The notes beneath the pieces are model-generated. The model did no database searches and was not told the DNA's origin. It saw only the letters and a list, made by a program, of their open reading frames with translations. Positions 47,291-59,360 of a stretch of DNA of 64,000 bases are shown piece after piece. The stretch's first letter is position 1. Each line of letters starts with the position of its first letter. Source of the stretch: Jaltomata sinuosa (taxonomy: Eukaryota; Streptophyta; Magnoliopsida; Solanales; Solanaceae); NCBI GenBank assembly GCA_003996215.1, contig QJPP01002951.1, forward strand, positions 208,666 through 272,665, given 5' to 3'. Both the position numbers and the translations under genes were made by a program.

Positions 47291-47800
47291 ATGGGAAGCT
47301 TGGACAATTTCCTACATGAATGTGTGGGTTCTGCAAGAGGGTTGTCCTACCTACACCATGTGATTTGTCCTAAAATAGTTCATCGAGATATTAAAGCAAG
47401 CAACATACTCCTTGATCAGAATCTAGAGCCCATGTTTTAGACTTTGACCTTCCCAAGTTTTTGGTGGATGAGGAAGCTCATGTCACAACTGTGATTGCAA
47501 GTACTTTTGGTTAATTAGCATTAGAGTGTACTTGCAAAGTGGAAGAAGCACAGAGAAATCTGAGGTGTGTAGGCAGCTTTGGAGTTCTCCTATTAGAGCT
47601 TGTGACTGGAAAAGGGCCAACAAATTCATCCAACTTTGTGAACCGAGGCGTCAATGTGGTTGGCTGGATGAATACCTTTTGCTGAAGGAGAATAGACTAG
47701 AAGATATTCTTATATAAGAGGTGCAGAGACGCAGATGCACAGACAGTAGAAGCAATTGTAGAAATAGCTGCAAGATGCACTGATGCAAATCCATATGTAT
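47290..47800 (+). pseudogene. FEI-like LRR receptor kinase pseudogene (kinase-domain fragment)
   Basis: The plus strand retains, across changing frames, much of the catalytic part of a FEI1/FEI2-type receptor-like kinase. Pieces are GNLDNFLHE, SARGLSYLHH, KIVHRDIKASNILLD (HRD loop), FDLPKFLVDEEAHVTT, GRSTEKSE, GVLLLELVTGKRPTN, NFVNRGVNVVGW and LLKENRLEDIL. Defects: about ten residues lost before SARG, a stop in the DFG region (near 47438), a GYLAPEY motif interrupted by TTAATTAGC, and further frame changes. No N-lobe or LRR is recognised upstream. Confident as a pseudogene; the exact limits are approximate. Confidence 0.8.
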
Positions 47801-48844
47801 GCAACAGGTGCTGCAATATTTGTAGCAAGAGGTCATGTCACCATGCCCCAGTAATTTCTGTGACGAGTCTCATTCAGATTATTCTTGATATATGTAATAG
47901 TTTTCCAGCACCAAATATTTTGAAACAAATTACAGCCTGATGCTGAAATCTGTATTTTGCGATTACAGATACTGTATATGCATGCTCCTTACTTCTAGAG
48001 CCCCGCTGCCTTTCTTACTGATGGTCTTTGTGCGGAAAAAGGAAAAAGAATACATGGTATTTTTAATTACTTAAATAGTCTGATTGTCTCAAATTTAATG
48101 TTACCATTTCTATTATTTCAAATCTTTTAAACAAGTTAAATGGAATTGATATCTGCCAGTGTTAATTAATTTAACTCCTTCCCGATAATACGCTGGAAGT
48201 TAAATTTCGAGTACAACAGCTTCTACCAATTTTAGCTTGACAAGATAGGATGCTTACCAAAAAACGAAAGAGTTATGTATCATCAGTGTCGTTATGTTTA
48301 CTGCAATTAGTTTTGTATTGTGACATCATAACAAGCACCTAAAAGATGTGTGCGCTTGTAAGAAGCGGTTACTTTGATTGTGATGCAGATTGAGTATGTT
48401 GTTTGTTACCTCCTTTTTCTTATGATAAAATTTTAAACCATGATGGTTGCTCATTGATGCCAATTGTTAAATGAATCATAGGCCATGTAATTTTTCTTGC
48501 AAATGAACTTTCTATGCTCGAGGCTTAACCATGAAAAATCTCTGCAACTACCTTCTGTTAGAATTGATTGATCTCAAGTGCTCTTAACTATACCAACAAT
48601 TAATTAATCAGAATAGAAACTTTTGTAATTTCATCTTATATGATTATATCTGGGTTTCAGAAAACAACACAAAAATCTGAATACATGTAGCAGATTAAAA
48701 ATGCAAACATAATAAGAAATAAGAAAATATAATTGGACATTACCGGTCGAAAGAGGTCACTCACAATCGCGCGAAGAGCGGGTGAGTTACCTAGTTAAAT
48801 AATAAATAAAACGTTTATCTCACATGCTCCGCCTTTAAAACACC
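47801..48844. other. Intergenic sequence, no feature supported
   Basis: No coding similarity, RNA gene or transposon end recognised. Confidence 0.4.
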
Positions 48845-49510
48845 GCTACTAACTAAACTCATTCAGAATTTAATTAAAAAGATTATCTCTTTCTAGAATA
48901 AGAAAGAATGAACTTCATTTTCCCTTGTTTAATGGAAGCTAAGGGACTGAAGCTAAACGTAATTCCTCATATTACTATGATAAAACCATGTGGAACATAC
49001 AATATTGAATGAGTGCTATCAAAAGGATCGTGATGGGATGGATAAGATTTCTCCGCTCTTAAATAGAAGTTTCGAGTTTGAGTTTGAGTTCTGAGTATGG
49101 AAAAAATTCTATTATTGGAACACACAATATCGAATGAGTTCTATCAAAAGGATTGTGGTGGGATAGATATGATCTCTCCATCTTTAATTAGAGGTTTTGG
49201 GTTCGAGTCCTGCATTTGAAAAAAATCTATCAAAGAACGTTTTTCTCTTAATTGGGTCTTACACTGTGCAAATGTAAACTAATTAGTAGAGACTCCAATA
49301 TAGATATATCGAACACCAGATGAAAAAATAAATCAAAAGAAACAAAAAAGAATGGGTGTTCATCCTAATCCTATATGTGTGCGCCGTGCGCGCACAAGCT
49401 GCAAGCTAGTGTAGTAGAGCTTATGCGTTTGGCCTAATCCATTGATTTAGTTTCAATTTTAGATTTGTCTTAAGAAATTTATTGAATAAGTATAAACTAT
49501 TAATTTAGAA
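48845..49510 (+). repeat. Duplicated segment, copy 1 (carries SINE)
   Basis: Starts CTAACTAAACTCATTCAGAA and shares a block (AAAGAATGAACTTCATTTTC) and flanking order with 50765-51310, including sequence on both sides of the SINE. It is therefore a segment duplication, not independent SINE insertions. Confidence 0.75.
49120..49352 (+). mobile_element. tRNA-derived SINE (Solanaceae type)
   Basis: Contains a Pol III box B, GGTTCGAGTCC (49200-49210), an upstream box A-like GTGGGATAGATATG, the TCTTACACTGTGCAAATG body and an A-rich tail near 49320-49352. A partial 5' copy lies directly upstream at about 49000-49119. Confidence 0.65.
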
Positions 49511-50764
49511 CTGAGTAATTTAAAAAAACTAGAATTTCAAATCTATAAGGTTTAAATTTTGATTCCGTCTTTCTCTATGTGTGTGATCTTTTAACCATGT
49601 CAATCCATTTTGCACTCTTTGCAAAGAGTTTAACTTAAATCCACTGTCAGTGGAAAACTTTATTTTACACAAGCACAGTAATTTAATAGGTAATAGCTAA
49701 TTACCACATTATTTTCTTAAGATTATTTCCTTGATTACTTACTTTTTTTCTCCCCGTCCTTAATCTTAGGACTTGTTATTTTCTGTTATTCCCGTTTTCC
49801 TAAGCTTTTCATCTCAGTTCCAAAAAGATAATTATTGTACTCATTTTTGTCTCAAAAAATTCTACCAACAGTTATTCTACACAGAATTAAAATTATACTA
49901 AAAAAATTATAAGATGTTACTTATTTTTTTGTCCCAATTATTTGATGATGTTTGGATTTTGAAAGTTAAACTAGTTAACTTTCTATTATAATTTTTTTTA
50001 TATGTCTGTTAAAGTCTTAAAATTATTAATTATTATAACTTATACTGTGCTATTTTTTCATGATTTTCAAATATCTAAATTTTATTTCAAAAAATTAAAA
50101 AATCAATGTCCAATTATACAATCAAAATTAAAAGGTTTGAATCTCAAAAAGTAAAAAGTATCATATAAATTGAGACATAAAGAATACTATATTATAGAAT
50201 AATGATAGTGATTGCTTAGGTTTATTTTGCTGATTACTTTGAAGGTTGATGCTGCTAATTGTTTCAAATTTGATGGTGTTGAAATAAAATAGAAATTGAC
50301 GATCAATGTGAAGAAGACACAATTGATCTCTTAATTTTAATAACCAAGTCATAATGCTAAAAAGAAAAGAAACCTAAACTGGTAGAATAAATATAGAGCC
50401 CAATTGCCTTCTACAACTATTTTCCTTAATTATAATTTGAATATTAATAAGTAAAGATAATTGAAACTTACCTTTAATAGGCTTTAAAGTATCTGCTTGT
50501 GTAAAAAAATAGTTTCCACCGACGGTGGATACTAGTTAAACTCTTTTGCAAAAAGGAAAAAAAACATTTTTTTTCAAAGCATTGATTAAAAATTCAAATA
50601 ATTAGTAGATCATATGTTTTAGCCATATCTAGCTTGAAGATAATGTTAATTCAAAATTCTTTGTACTAATACCATGGATAATTTGTTGGGCTAAGAAGAC
50701 TTTTTCAGTAATGGATCAATCTTCCTTTGAGGAAACCAATTTGATTTTTAGAAATAATTTAGGG
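49511..50764. other. AT-rich intergenic sequence, no feature supported
   Basis: No gene or repeat end recognised. Confidence 0.4.
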
Positions 50765-51310
50765 AAGCACTGCTAATAACTAAACTCATTCAGAATTTAC
50801 AAAGATTTTCTCTTTCTTGAATAAGAATCAAGAAAGAATGAACTTCATTTTCCCTTGCTTAATAAAAGGGACTGAAGCTAAATGTATTTCCTCATAGTAT
50901 TACTTTAGTGCATTACCAATATTGGAACACACAATATTGAAGAGGTGCGTGCTATCCACGAGGGTTCTGATGAGATGGATGGATATGATTCTTCTACTAT
51001 TAATTAGAGGTCTTAAGATTCGAGCCTTGGTATGAAACAAATTCCGTTAGGGAGCACTTCCCCCCCTTAATAAATGAGCCTTACGCGGTGTGAATCTGGA
51101 TAATTAGTCAGGGCCCGAATATGGGTATCAACATCGGATAGAAAACCAAAAAAGAATAGAATGGGTGTTCATCCTAACCCGGCCAATATATATATATATA
51201 TAACTATAGAGCTTACGAGTTCGGCCTAATCCAGTCACTTTAGTTCAAATCTTGCATGAGTCTTAAGAGATCCATTGACCATGTATAAACTATTAATTTA
51301 AAAAATATAA
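50765..51310 (+). repeat. Duplicated segment, copy 2 (carries diverged SINE)
   Basis: Counterpart of 48845-49510. The SINE at about 50925-51165 has a degenerate box B (GATTCGAGCCT) but a better preserved body (CCTTACGCGGTGTGAATCTG) and tail. Confidence 0.7.
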
Positions 51311-51993
51311 GCTTTAAATTCTTGGCTTCGCCTCTGCTTTGTATGTGTGTGCAATAAATATATATTAGATGAACACATAATTTAATAATTACAATGAACT
51401 CAATACTAGAAATTTCAAAACTCGAACTCATCAAGTTAAATCTCCGACTGCTTATGCTTGCTAATCAGACAGAGAATTCCATTTCTCTAGCATTTAATCT
51501 ATTAAACTAACTTTTTATTCTGCACCAAATTAATCCATCAAATGTCTTAACTAATCTTCTCTCCACTTTTGCTCAAGAAGTAATGCAAATAGTAATTAGT
51601 CCCAGTATCATATTTGGAATTTTGGATAACACATTGAATGTTCAGTATTCTAATACTTTGTATGTGGTAATTAGCTAGTAACTTAATTGACGATTCAAGG
51701 GAAAACCAAATATAAGCACAAACTTAAGTATAGTATTATATATATCGCTCTTAGCTCAATATATATTAAGTAACATACTTACATTAAGAATCTTCAGTCC
51801 GTAAGATATAAATGCTAGCTATATAACTAATTACATATGTATAAATCTTTTTGAAGTAAGAATTAAAGGAGAGGTTCTTCAATGATCAATCATTTAGATC
51901 TATGTTGTATATCAACACATATAATGGTTTGTAGCTAGGGTCATCCAAATATTACAAAAAGACTTTCCTCTGAGTTTGGAATTGATCATTTCA
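51311..51993. other. 3' flank of the MAPKKK gene
   Basis: AT-rich; presumably 3' UTR near 51850-51993. No defined terminator seen. Confidence 0.4.
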
Positions 51994-53055
51994 TCAGTAG
52001 AAGGTCTCTGATATACTCATGCAAATAACAACCTTGATGAGCTCCCAAATCCCTAGTACAGGCTCTTCATCTGTTTTGTCTTCTACTTCCTTATTATTAT
52101 TATTATTATTAGTCTCTCTGCTTGATCCTCTTCTTAAGTGGTAGTTATCATGAGGACCAATTGTTGAAAACAAGTGCTCTGTTGAAATCCAATTAGATTT
52201 GTGGATCACCCCATCATCAATATCCTGCATCTTCTTAGGATTAATTATGAATGGATGATTAAGCAACATTTCCGCACTCCATCTCTGATTATGATCCCTC
52301 TCCAAACACATTCTCAAAAAGTCCTTCGCTGCATTAGATATATTCTTCGGTATCTCTGGTTCATCATGTGATATCTTCAACTCTAATTGCTTACTACTTT
52401 TACATCCCGACCACAGCCGCCTCCCAGTGATCATCTCCACCACTATACATCCAAGTGCCCATATATCAACCGCTTTACCATAAATCCCACACGCTACAGA
52501 TTCCGGGGCTGCGTATTGCAGAGTCCCTCTGTGATGGCGACGCTTCTTCGATCTGTCCCAGTATGTGCGTGTTTTAGTTGATCTCAGCGACAGCCCAAAA
52601 TCAGCCAACTTCAAATCCACGGTATCATCATGTCCTCCGCGAGGAAAAACAAGAACATTATCCGGTTTCAGATCGCAATGGATAAACCCTTTACGATGAA
52701 CGTACGAAATCCCATCCAAGAGCTGAAAACTGTAGTACGCAGCCTCTGATTCTCCGAGCATCGTCTTTGACTTATGAATTAAATCATGCAAAGTTCCACC
52801 GGCGGCATACTCGAGCATGAGGTTATAAGTGCGCTTACCGTTTTCGATGCTCACATCTTCTCCGAAGCACTCAACTACGTACTCAGACCCTCTCAACGCT
52901 TGCAATATTTTTGCTTCCGCTCTGAGCGAATACGAACGATCAAGTTCCGCAGATTTCACTGCTGCATATATTGTAGACGAACAGTTCATCGGCTCTGCAA
53001 GAGACACCGTCCCGTAAGAACCCGCACCCAACACCTTAAGCTTTTTCCAGTACAT
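51994..53055 (-). CDS. MAPKKK (MEKK-type, MAPKKK17/18/20-like), single exon
   Basis: A complete 353-residue Ser/Thr kinase. Glycine loop GAGSYGTV (10-17), catalytic Lys34 in AAVKSAE, Glu47 in helix C, catalytic loop HCDLKPDN (126-133), DFG 152-154, APE in GTLQYAAPES (177-186) and DIWALGCIVVEM in subdomain IX. FGEDVSIENGKRTYNLMLEY and EMLLNHPFI are typical of the short intronless MEKK clade (Arabidopsis MAPKKK15-20), which in Arabidopsis feeds MKK3 in ABA or stress signalling. After the kinase domain (to about 275) is a C-terminal tail with a run of six Asn encoded by a TTA-type microsatellite (52092-52110). The start is set by the family N-terminus (WKKLKVLGAGSYG) and a TATA box 45 bp upstream. 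No defects seen. The role by orthology is inference. Confidence 0.95.
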   Translation of the reverse strand: MYWKKLKVLGAGSYGTVSLAEPMNCSSTIYAAVKSAELDRSYSLRAEAKILQALRGSEYVVECFGEDVSIENGKRTYNLMLEYAAGGTLHDLIHKSKTMLGESEAAYYSFQLLDGISYVHRKGFIHCDLKPDNVLVFPRGGHDDTVDLKLADFGLSLRSTKTRTYWDRSKKRRHHRGTLQYAAPESVACGIYGKAVDIWALGCIVVEMITGRRLWSGCKSSKQLELKISHDEPEIPKNISNAAKDFLRMCLERDHNQRWSAEMLLNHPFIINPKKMQDIDDGVIHKSNWISTEHLFSTIGPHDNYHLRRGSSRETNNNNNNKEVEDKTDEEPVLGIWELIKVVICMSISETFY

Positions 53056-53099
53056 ACTTTCTTGATCGATGAGTTTTTCTTAGCTAGCTAAAACCCTGG

Positions 53100-53107
53100 A
53101 TATATAG
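53100..53107 (-). promoter_or_regulatory. TATA box of the MAPKKK gene
   Basis: Minus-strand CTATATATCC about 45 bp before the ATG implies a very short leader. Confidence 0.5.
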
Positions 53108-54182
53108 GTTTGATGAGTAACTTTTCATGCCTAAATGGCTTCTCACCGTAGGTATTTATAATGTATAGTAGGAGTAATTTCTTTTCCTAATGTTATTCTG
53201 TTTGGGAATGAGTTTTCCTAAAGCAAATTCAGTTATGTGCCTTTTGCCATTATTTTCTTTAGTTATATACTTATATTAAAGATTAAAGTGTAAAAATATT
53301 TAATATTTATTAAAGATTGCGATCTGCGTGCATGCCTTCTCTTTTCCTATTCTTATTCTATTTAGGAAAAATACAATATGCTTGGTCATTGGAGTTTGGG
53401 CATGCACGATATTAATTCCCTTTGTTAATTTTTTTATTTCCTTTTGTTTATTGGGCTTTAATTAGATGTTTTCCTAACAATATTCTTAACTTTATACGGA
53501 AAGAAAAATATTTACACATCATTATTTTCTTCCATTAGAAATTCACACATTAACCATATACAGAAACAACATACAAACAAATAGATTAAATAATACGTAC
53601 ACAAGATCAATATGTCTCTTTGAGACCTGAGAAAGAAAAGATGATGGGAATTGAATATATGAAGAACACAAAAAATTTAGGCTTGAAACAGTACAAAACA
53701 TTTTCCTAAAAGTGATATTTGTCCCCTCTCATCCACAAAAGGGCAATGAGATTGTATTCAAATAAGTGTAGTAAGAATTTGGAGGTTCATACAACTACAC
53801 ATTGTTGTATAGTCCTTAAATGTTAGTACAATCTTTACGATAATTATCTTTATTAACAATTCCTAGTATCTTAGAATAGTATAATTTTTCCTTTTTAGAG
53901 ATTTCTAAAAAAAAATCAAAAAAATATTCTTATTTGATCTACAAAACCAAGAAAAGACACAACGCTTGAAATTTTGTCAAACGTTTATACATGTGTTTAT
54001 ATATTATATCAGGATTAATTTAGAATATTTTTATTATACAAATTCATATTTTATGGAGTATACAGATTCATACTAAATGATGGTGATTAAAGACGATTAA
54101 TTACTCCTAAACATTAGCACTAACATGATTACACTTGGAAATCGTGAGATTTTTGTCAAGGGTTAAGTAAACAAGGTTATCG
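53108..54182. other. MAPKKK upstream region and spacer
   Basis: AT-rich; no coding sequence or defined element seen. Confidence 0.4.
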
Positions 54183-55105
54183 GTGTACATGGACCGGGTT
54201 GATTCGAATTTTTTAAATATCAAATCAAATTATTAGTGTTGGATTTTTAAATTTATAAACCAATCTAAACCAATAAAAATTGGGTTTTTCAACCTCGGGT
54301 TTTTTTGGTTTTCTCGATTTTTTCGGGTTTTTTTTCGTAAAGTCTTCATACAAACATATAATTAACTTGTGCTTCAAATATTTTTTTAGTCCGAGCAAAA
54401 TACTATTTAAGGTATTTCTTAAAAAAATAACACACAATATATTCACTTTATTTGGAATTAATGAAGTGAGTGATGACAATAAAATATTCAACCAAAAAAA
54501 TAATGAAATCGCATAGAATAAATATTGCATATTAATAAGTCATAATAAAAATAATCATAATTTAAAAGTATTAAGTCATGCTAAAATAAGTCTAATAAGT
54601 ATTAATTACATAACTAAATATTAAACAAAAAAATAAATTAGTTTATGTATTTATATAAATTAACGAATAAATATCTAACATGATTGTCATTCCTAATGTT
54701 GGATTGAATAATCTTTTGTTAACATTCATATTAATTTGGGCTTTATTTGAGTTACTAATATCTATGGGTTGTAAAAGACTTATTGGACCATTTAAAAATC
54801 TAAGTTTAAACTTGAAATAATATGTTGAAAGATAAAAACTATGAAAAAGTTGAAGAAATATTTATAAATTACATCACAATAAATATTTTTATGTATAAAA
54901 TATTTTTAAAAATAGTATACATGTAATATCGGGTTGGTTCGGTTCGATTTGACTTTTTTTAGTTAAAACCAAACCAAATCAATTATAGTCGGATTTTTTT
55001 TTTCAATATCAAACCAAACCACTAGTCGAGTTTTTTTTGCGGATTGGTTTAATTTGCGATTTGATTTGATTCGATTTGCGATTCGATTTTGTACACTCCT
55101 ATCCT
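54183..55105 (+). mobile_element. hAT-like MITE remnant (GGTGTACA ends)
   Basis: Ends ATCGGTGTACATGG and TTTGTACACTCCTA are roughly inverted, with subterminal GGTTGGTTCGGTTCGATTT and CAAACCAAACC motifs common in plant hAT MITEs. No matching 8-bp target duplication was found, so the limits are approximate. Confidence 0.45.
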
Positions 55106-55261
55106 CAAGTTTGTATTTTTACAACTGACGGTAATTCGACAACTAAATTCTAATTATGAGGGATTACATGGATGGAAAAAATCATGAACAATCTAGACTA
55201 ACCACTGAATTCTAAAAATTAAAGAGACTGAACCTAGGGTTTCAACTTGGACATTGTGTAT

Positions 55262-55865
55262 AGGGGTGACAATGGGTTGTTTGGATTAAATTTGGGCGGG
55301 TTAATATGGACTGAATCAGTAAATGGGTCATCGCCCAATTCTGCCCAAAGTTCGCTTGAACTAAGACGGGCTAGATCAAGATTGACTAAACACTGGGTCA
55401 TAACCCAACTTTAATAAAAGATACAAATAAGCATTCTAAACCAAAAATCAACAAACAAGTCTTCAAGTATATTACCTTTTCTTTTCCTCCTTCATGTATA
55501 TTACCAATTACAAGAAAATTCTAAATTTATCTAATTTTATAATCACAATTTTTTTCAATCACAATTTCTTAAAGTCCTAATTGACTAATTTCTAGTGTTA
55601 ATGTCCTCCTAAAAAGAATAGCACAGTAAAACAAGAATTGGATTAACAAAATTAAGTTAGAACATTTACAAATTTTACAATAATTTAAACTGAATATAGA
55701 CTAGTTACTTTAATTGCCTATTGATTTCACTCAGTTTTTCGCTAAGAACTTCAAACTAATACACATAAATAAATAAAAATGGGCTAAACCTCTGGGCTTC
55801 TTTGGGCTACTAGAAATAAATGGGTTTAGTTGGGTTGTGCCCAAACTTAGCCCATCCACTACAAC
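55262..55865 (+). mobile_element. Second hAT-like remnant (GGGGTGACAATGGGT end)
   Basis: Left end ATAGGGGTGACAATGGGT; right part with TTGTGCCCAAACTTAGCCCA is incomplete. No target duplication seen. Confidence 0.35.
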
Positions 55866-55894
55866 AATAAAGGCTTTTAGCGGCATTTAATAGG

Positions 55895-58119
<2,225 letters not shown>

Positions 58120-58127
58120 TCCTGCAT

Positions 58128-58470
58128 TTTTCTTATTTTGAAGAACTTTTTATCTTAGGAAAAATATATTCCAAAATTTTTAGCCAAACGAACATGAGAA
58201 AATAGGAAAATATTTTCCTCCATACCGGGTGTGTTGGTTTAGAGAAAAAAGTTTTCCTATTTTCTCGTGTTTGATTGGTCAAAAAATAGAAAAATATTTT
58301 CTTTCGTACCAAACATACCCTTAAGATCCAAATTTGATCCTTTTTTGCAAAATAAATAGTAATTCATTAAACTTAAAGATAAAAAAATTGGAAAATTTTG
58401 GTATTACCTCTTGTCTAGAAAAGCTGAAGAATTCTGAGGAACCAGTAGTAGTAGTAGTAAAAGAAGCAGA
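58128..58470. other. 3' flank of the HMA gene
   Basis: A diverged repeat with TATTTTCCTCCATACC and TATTTTCTTTCGTACC halves; no gene. Confidence 0.4.
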
Positions 58471-58955
58471 TTACTTGTCCCCACCACCAGCCGGGACAAT
58501 GCTCACTAGCTCCACCTTACCCAACTTCTTCCTCAGCGACATCACCAGGGCAACGGCATCTATCTGTCCCACAACTTCTAGTTGGTTCTTTTCGTCCCCT
58601 GTTATAGCTGCTGATTCCACACCTAAGAAACACAACACCAATATATATTAGACTCATAGGCTAAGCTCGCACAGTTTTTTTTTCAGAAGGCCTTATCTCT
58701 TCAGCTACTAATCTGGGATTTTGTTTGTACGATCAACAATTTTGACTGGAATTAATAAAATTGAGAATTAAGTACCTGATTGAGAAGCAGCTATCTTGAG
58801 GGCCTTAAATCGACTTTTCTGATCATTTCCACTCAAATATAATCTGATAACAACCTTTTGCTGCCCAAATTTAACAGCATACGTTAATAACAGAGTTGAA
58901 TCATATACTAAAAATAAATAAATTAAAGTATACAAATTAATTTGCATACCTTCAT
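58471..58955 (-). CDS. HMA-domain protein (HPP/HIPP-like, no CxxC), three exons
   Basis: An 80-residue protein from exons 58950-58955 (ATGAAG only), 58776-58860 and 58471-58622, all with GT-AG junctions. It is a single HMA fold: QKVVIRLYLSGNDQKSRFK, ALKIAASQSGVESAAITG, QLEVVGQIDAVALVMSLRKK and LGKVELVSIVPAGGGDK. The metal-binding CxxC is absent, as in the plant HPP/Pi21-like subgroup, and there is no C-terminal CaaX box. The tiny first exon coding two residues is characteristic of this group. Related HMA proteins are known pathogen-effector targets and NLR-integrated baits. It lies directly downstream of the NLR on the same strand with its own TATA box. Exon 2 starts in phase 0 and could also be joined to the NLR transcript. 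Confidence 0.88.
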
Positions 58956-59087
58956 TTTGTTTGTTTGATGGAAATTGGACTTGCTTATCTGTATAATTCA
59001 GTAGGCAAAGAGAGTGAAAGAGAGGAGAAGGAGGATTAGTTGAAATGCTGGGAAATTGCAGTGGAGAAGGACTTGCATATTCTTGAG

Positions 59088-59095
59088 TATTTATA
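59088..59095 (-). promoter_or_regulatory. TATA box of the HMA gene
   Basis: Minus-strand TATAAATA within CTCTATAAATACTC, about 135 bp before the ATG and followed by a CT-rich leader. It supports a separate promoter for the HMA gene. Confidence 0.6.
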
Positions 59096-59360
59096 GAGTT
59101 CAGAGTATTAAAGTAGTTTGACAAAATAGTCAAATTAATTTGAAATAACACACAGTGTTTATTAAGAATAAGTTAGTAAAAACACTTTTTTTTTTTTGGA
59201 ATGAGTAAATTTCTCAACGGTGCGTCCAAGCTAAAACAACCACTTATTTAGAAACGGAGGGAATATAACAGTATTGTATCTCGAGGATCAATTGCCAATT
59301 GGATAATGACGCAAGTAATTATTTGTTTTAATATGTAAGAGTTAATATTGTATTACATAC

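Noticed and set aside
52387..53091. Plus-strand frames opposite the kinase gene
   Set aside because: Antisense shadows of a well-conserved kinase coding sequence.
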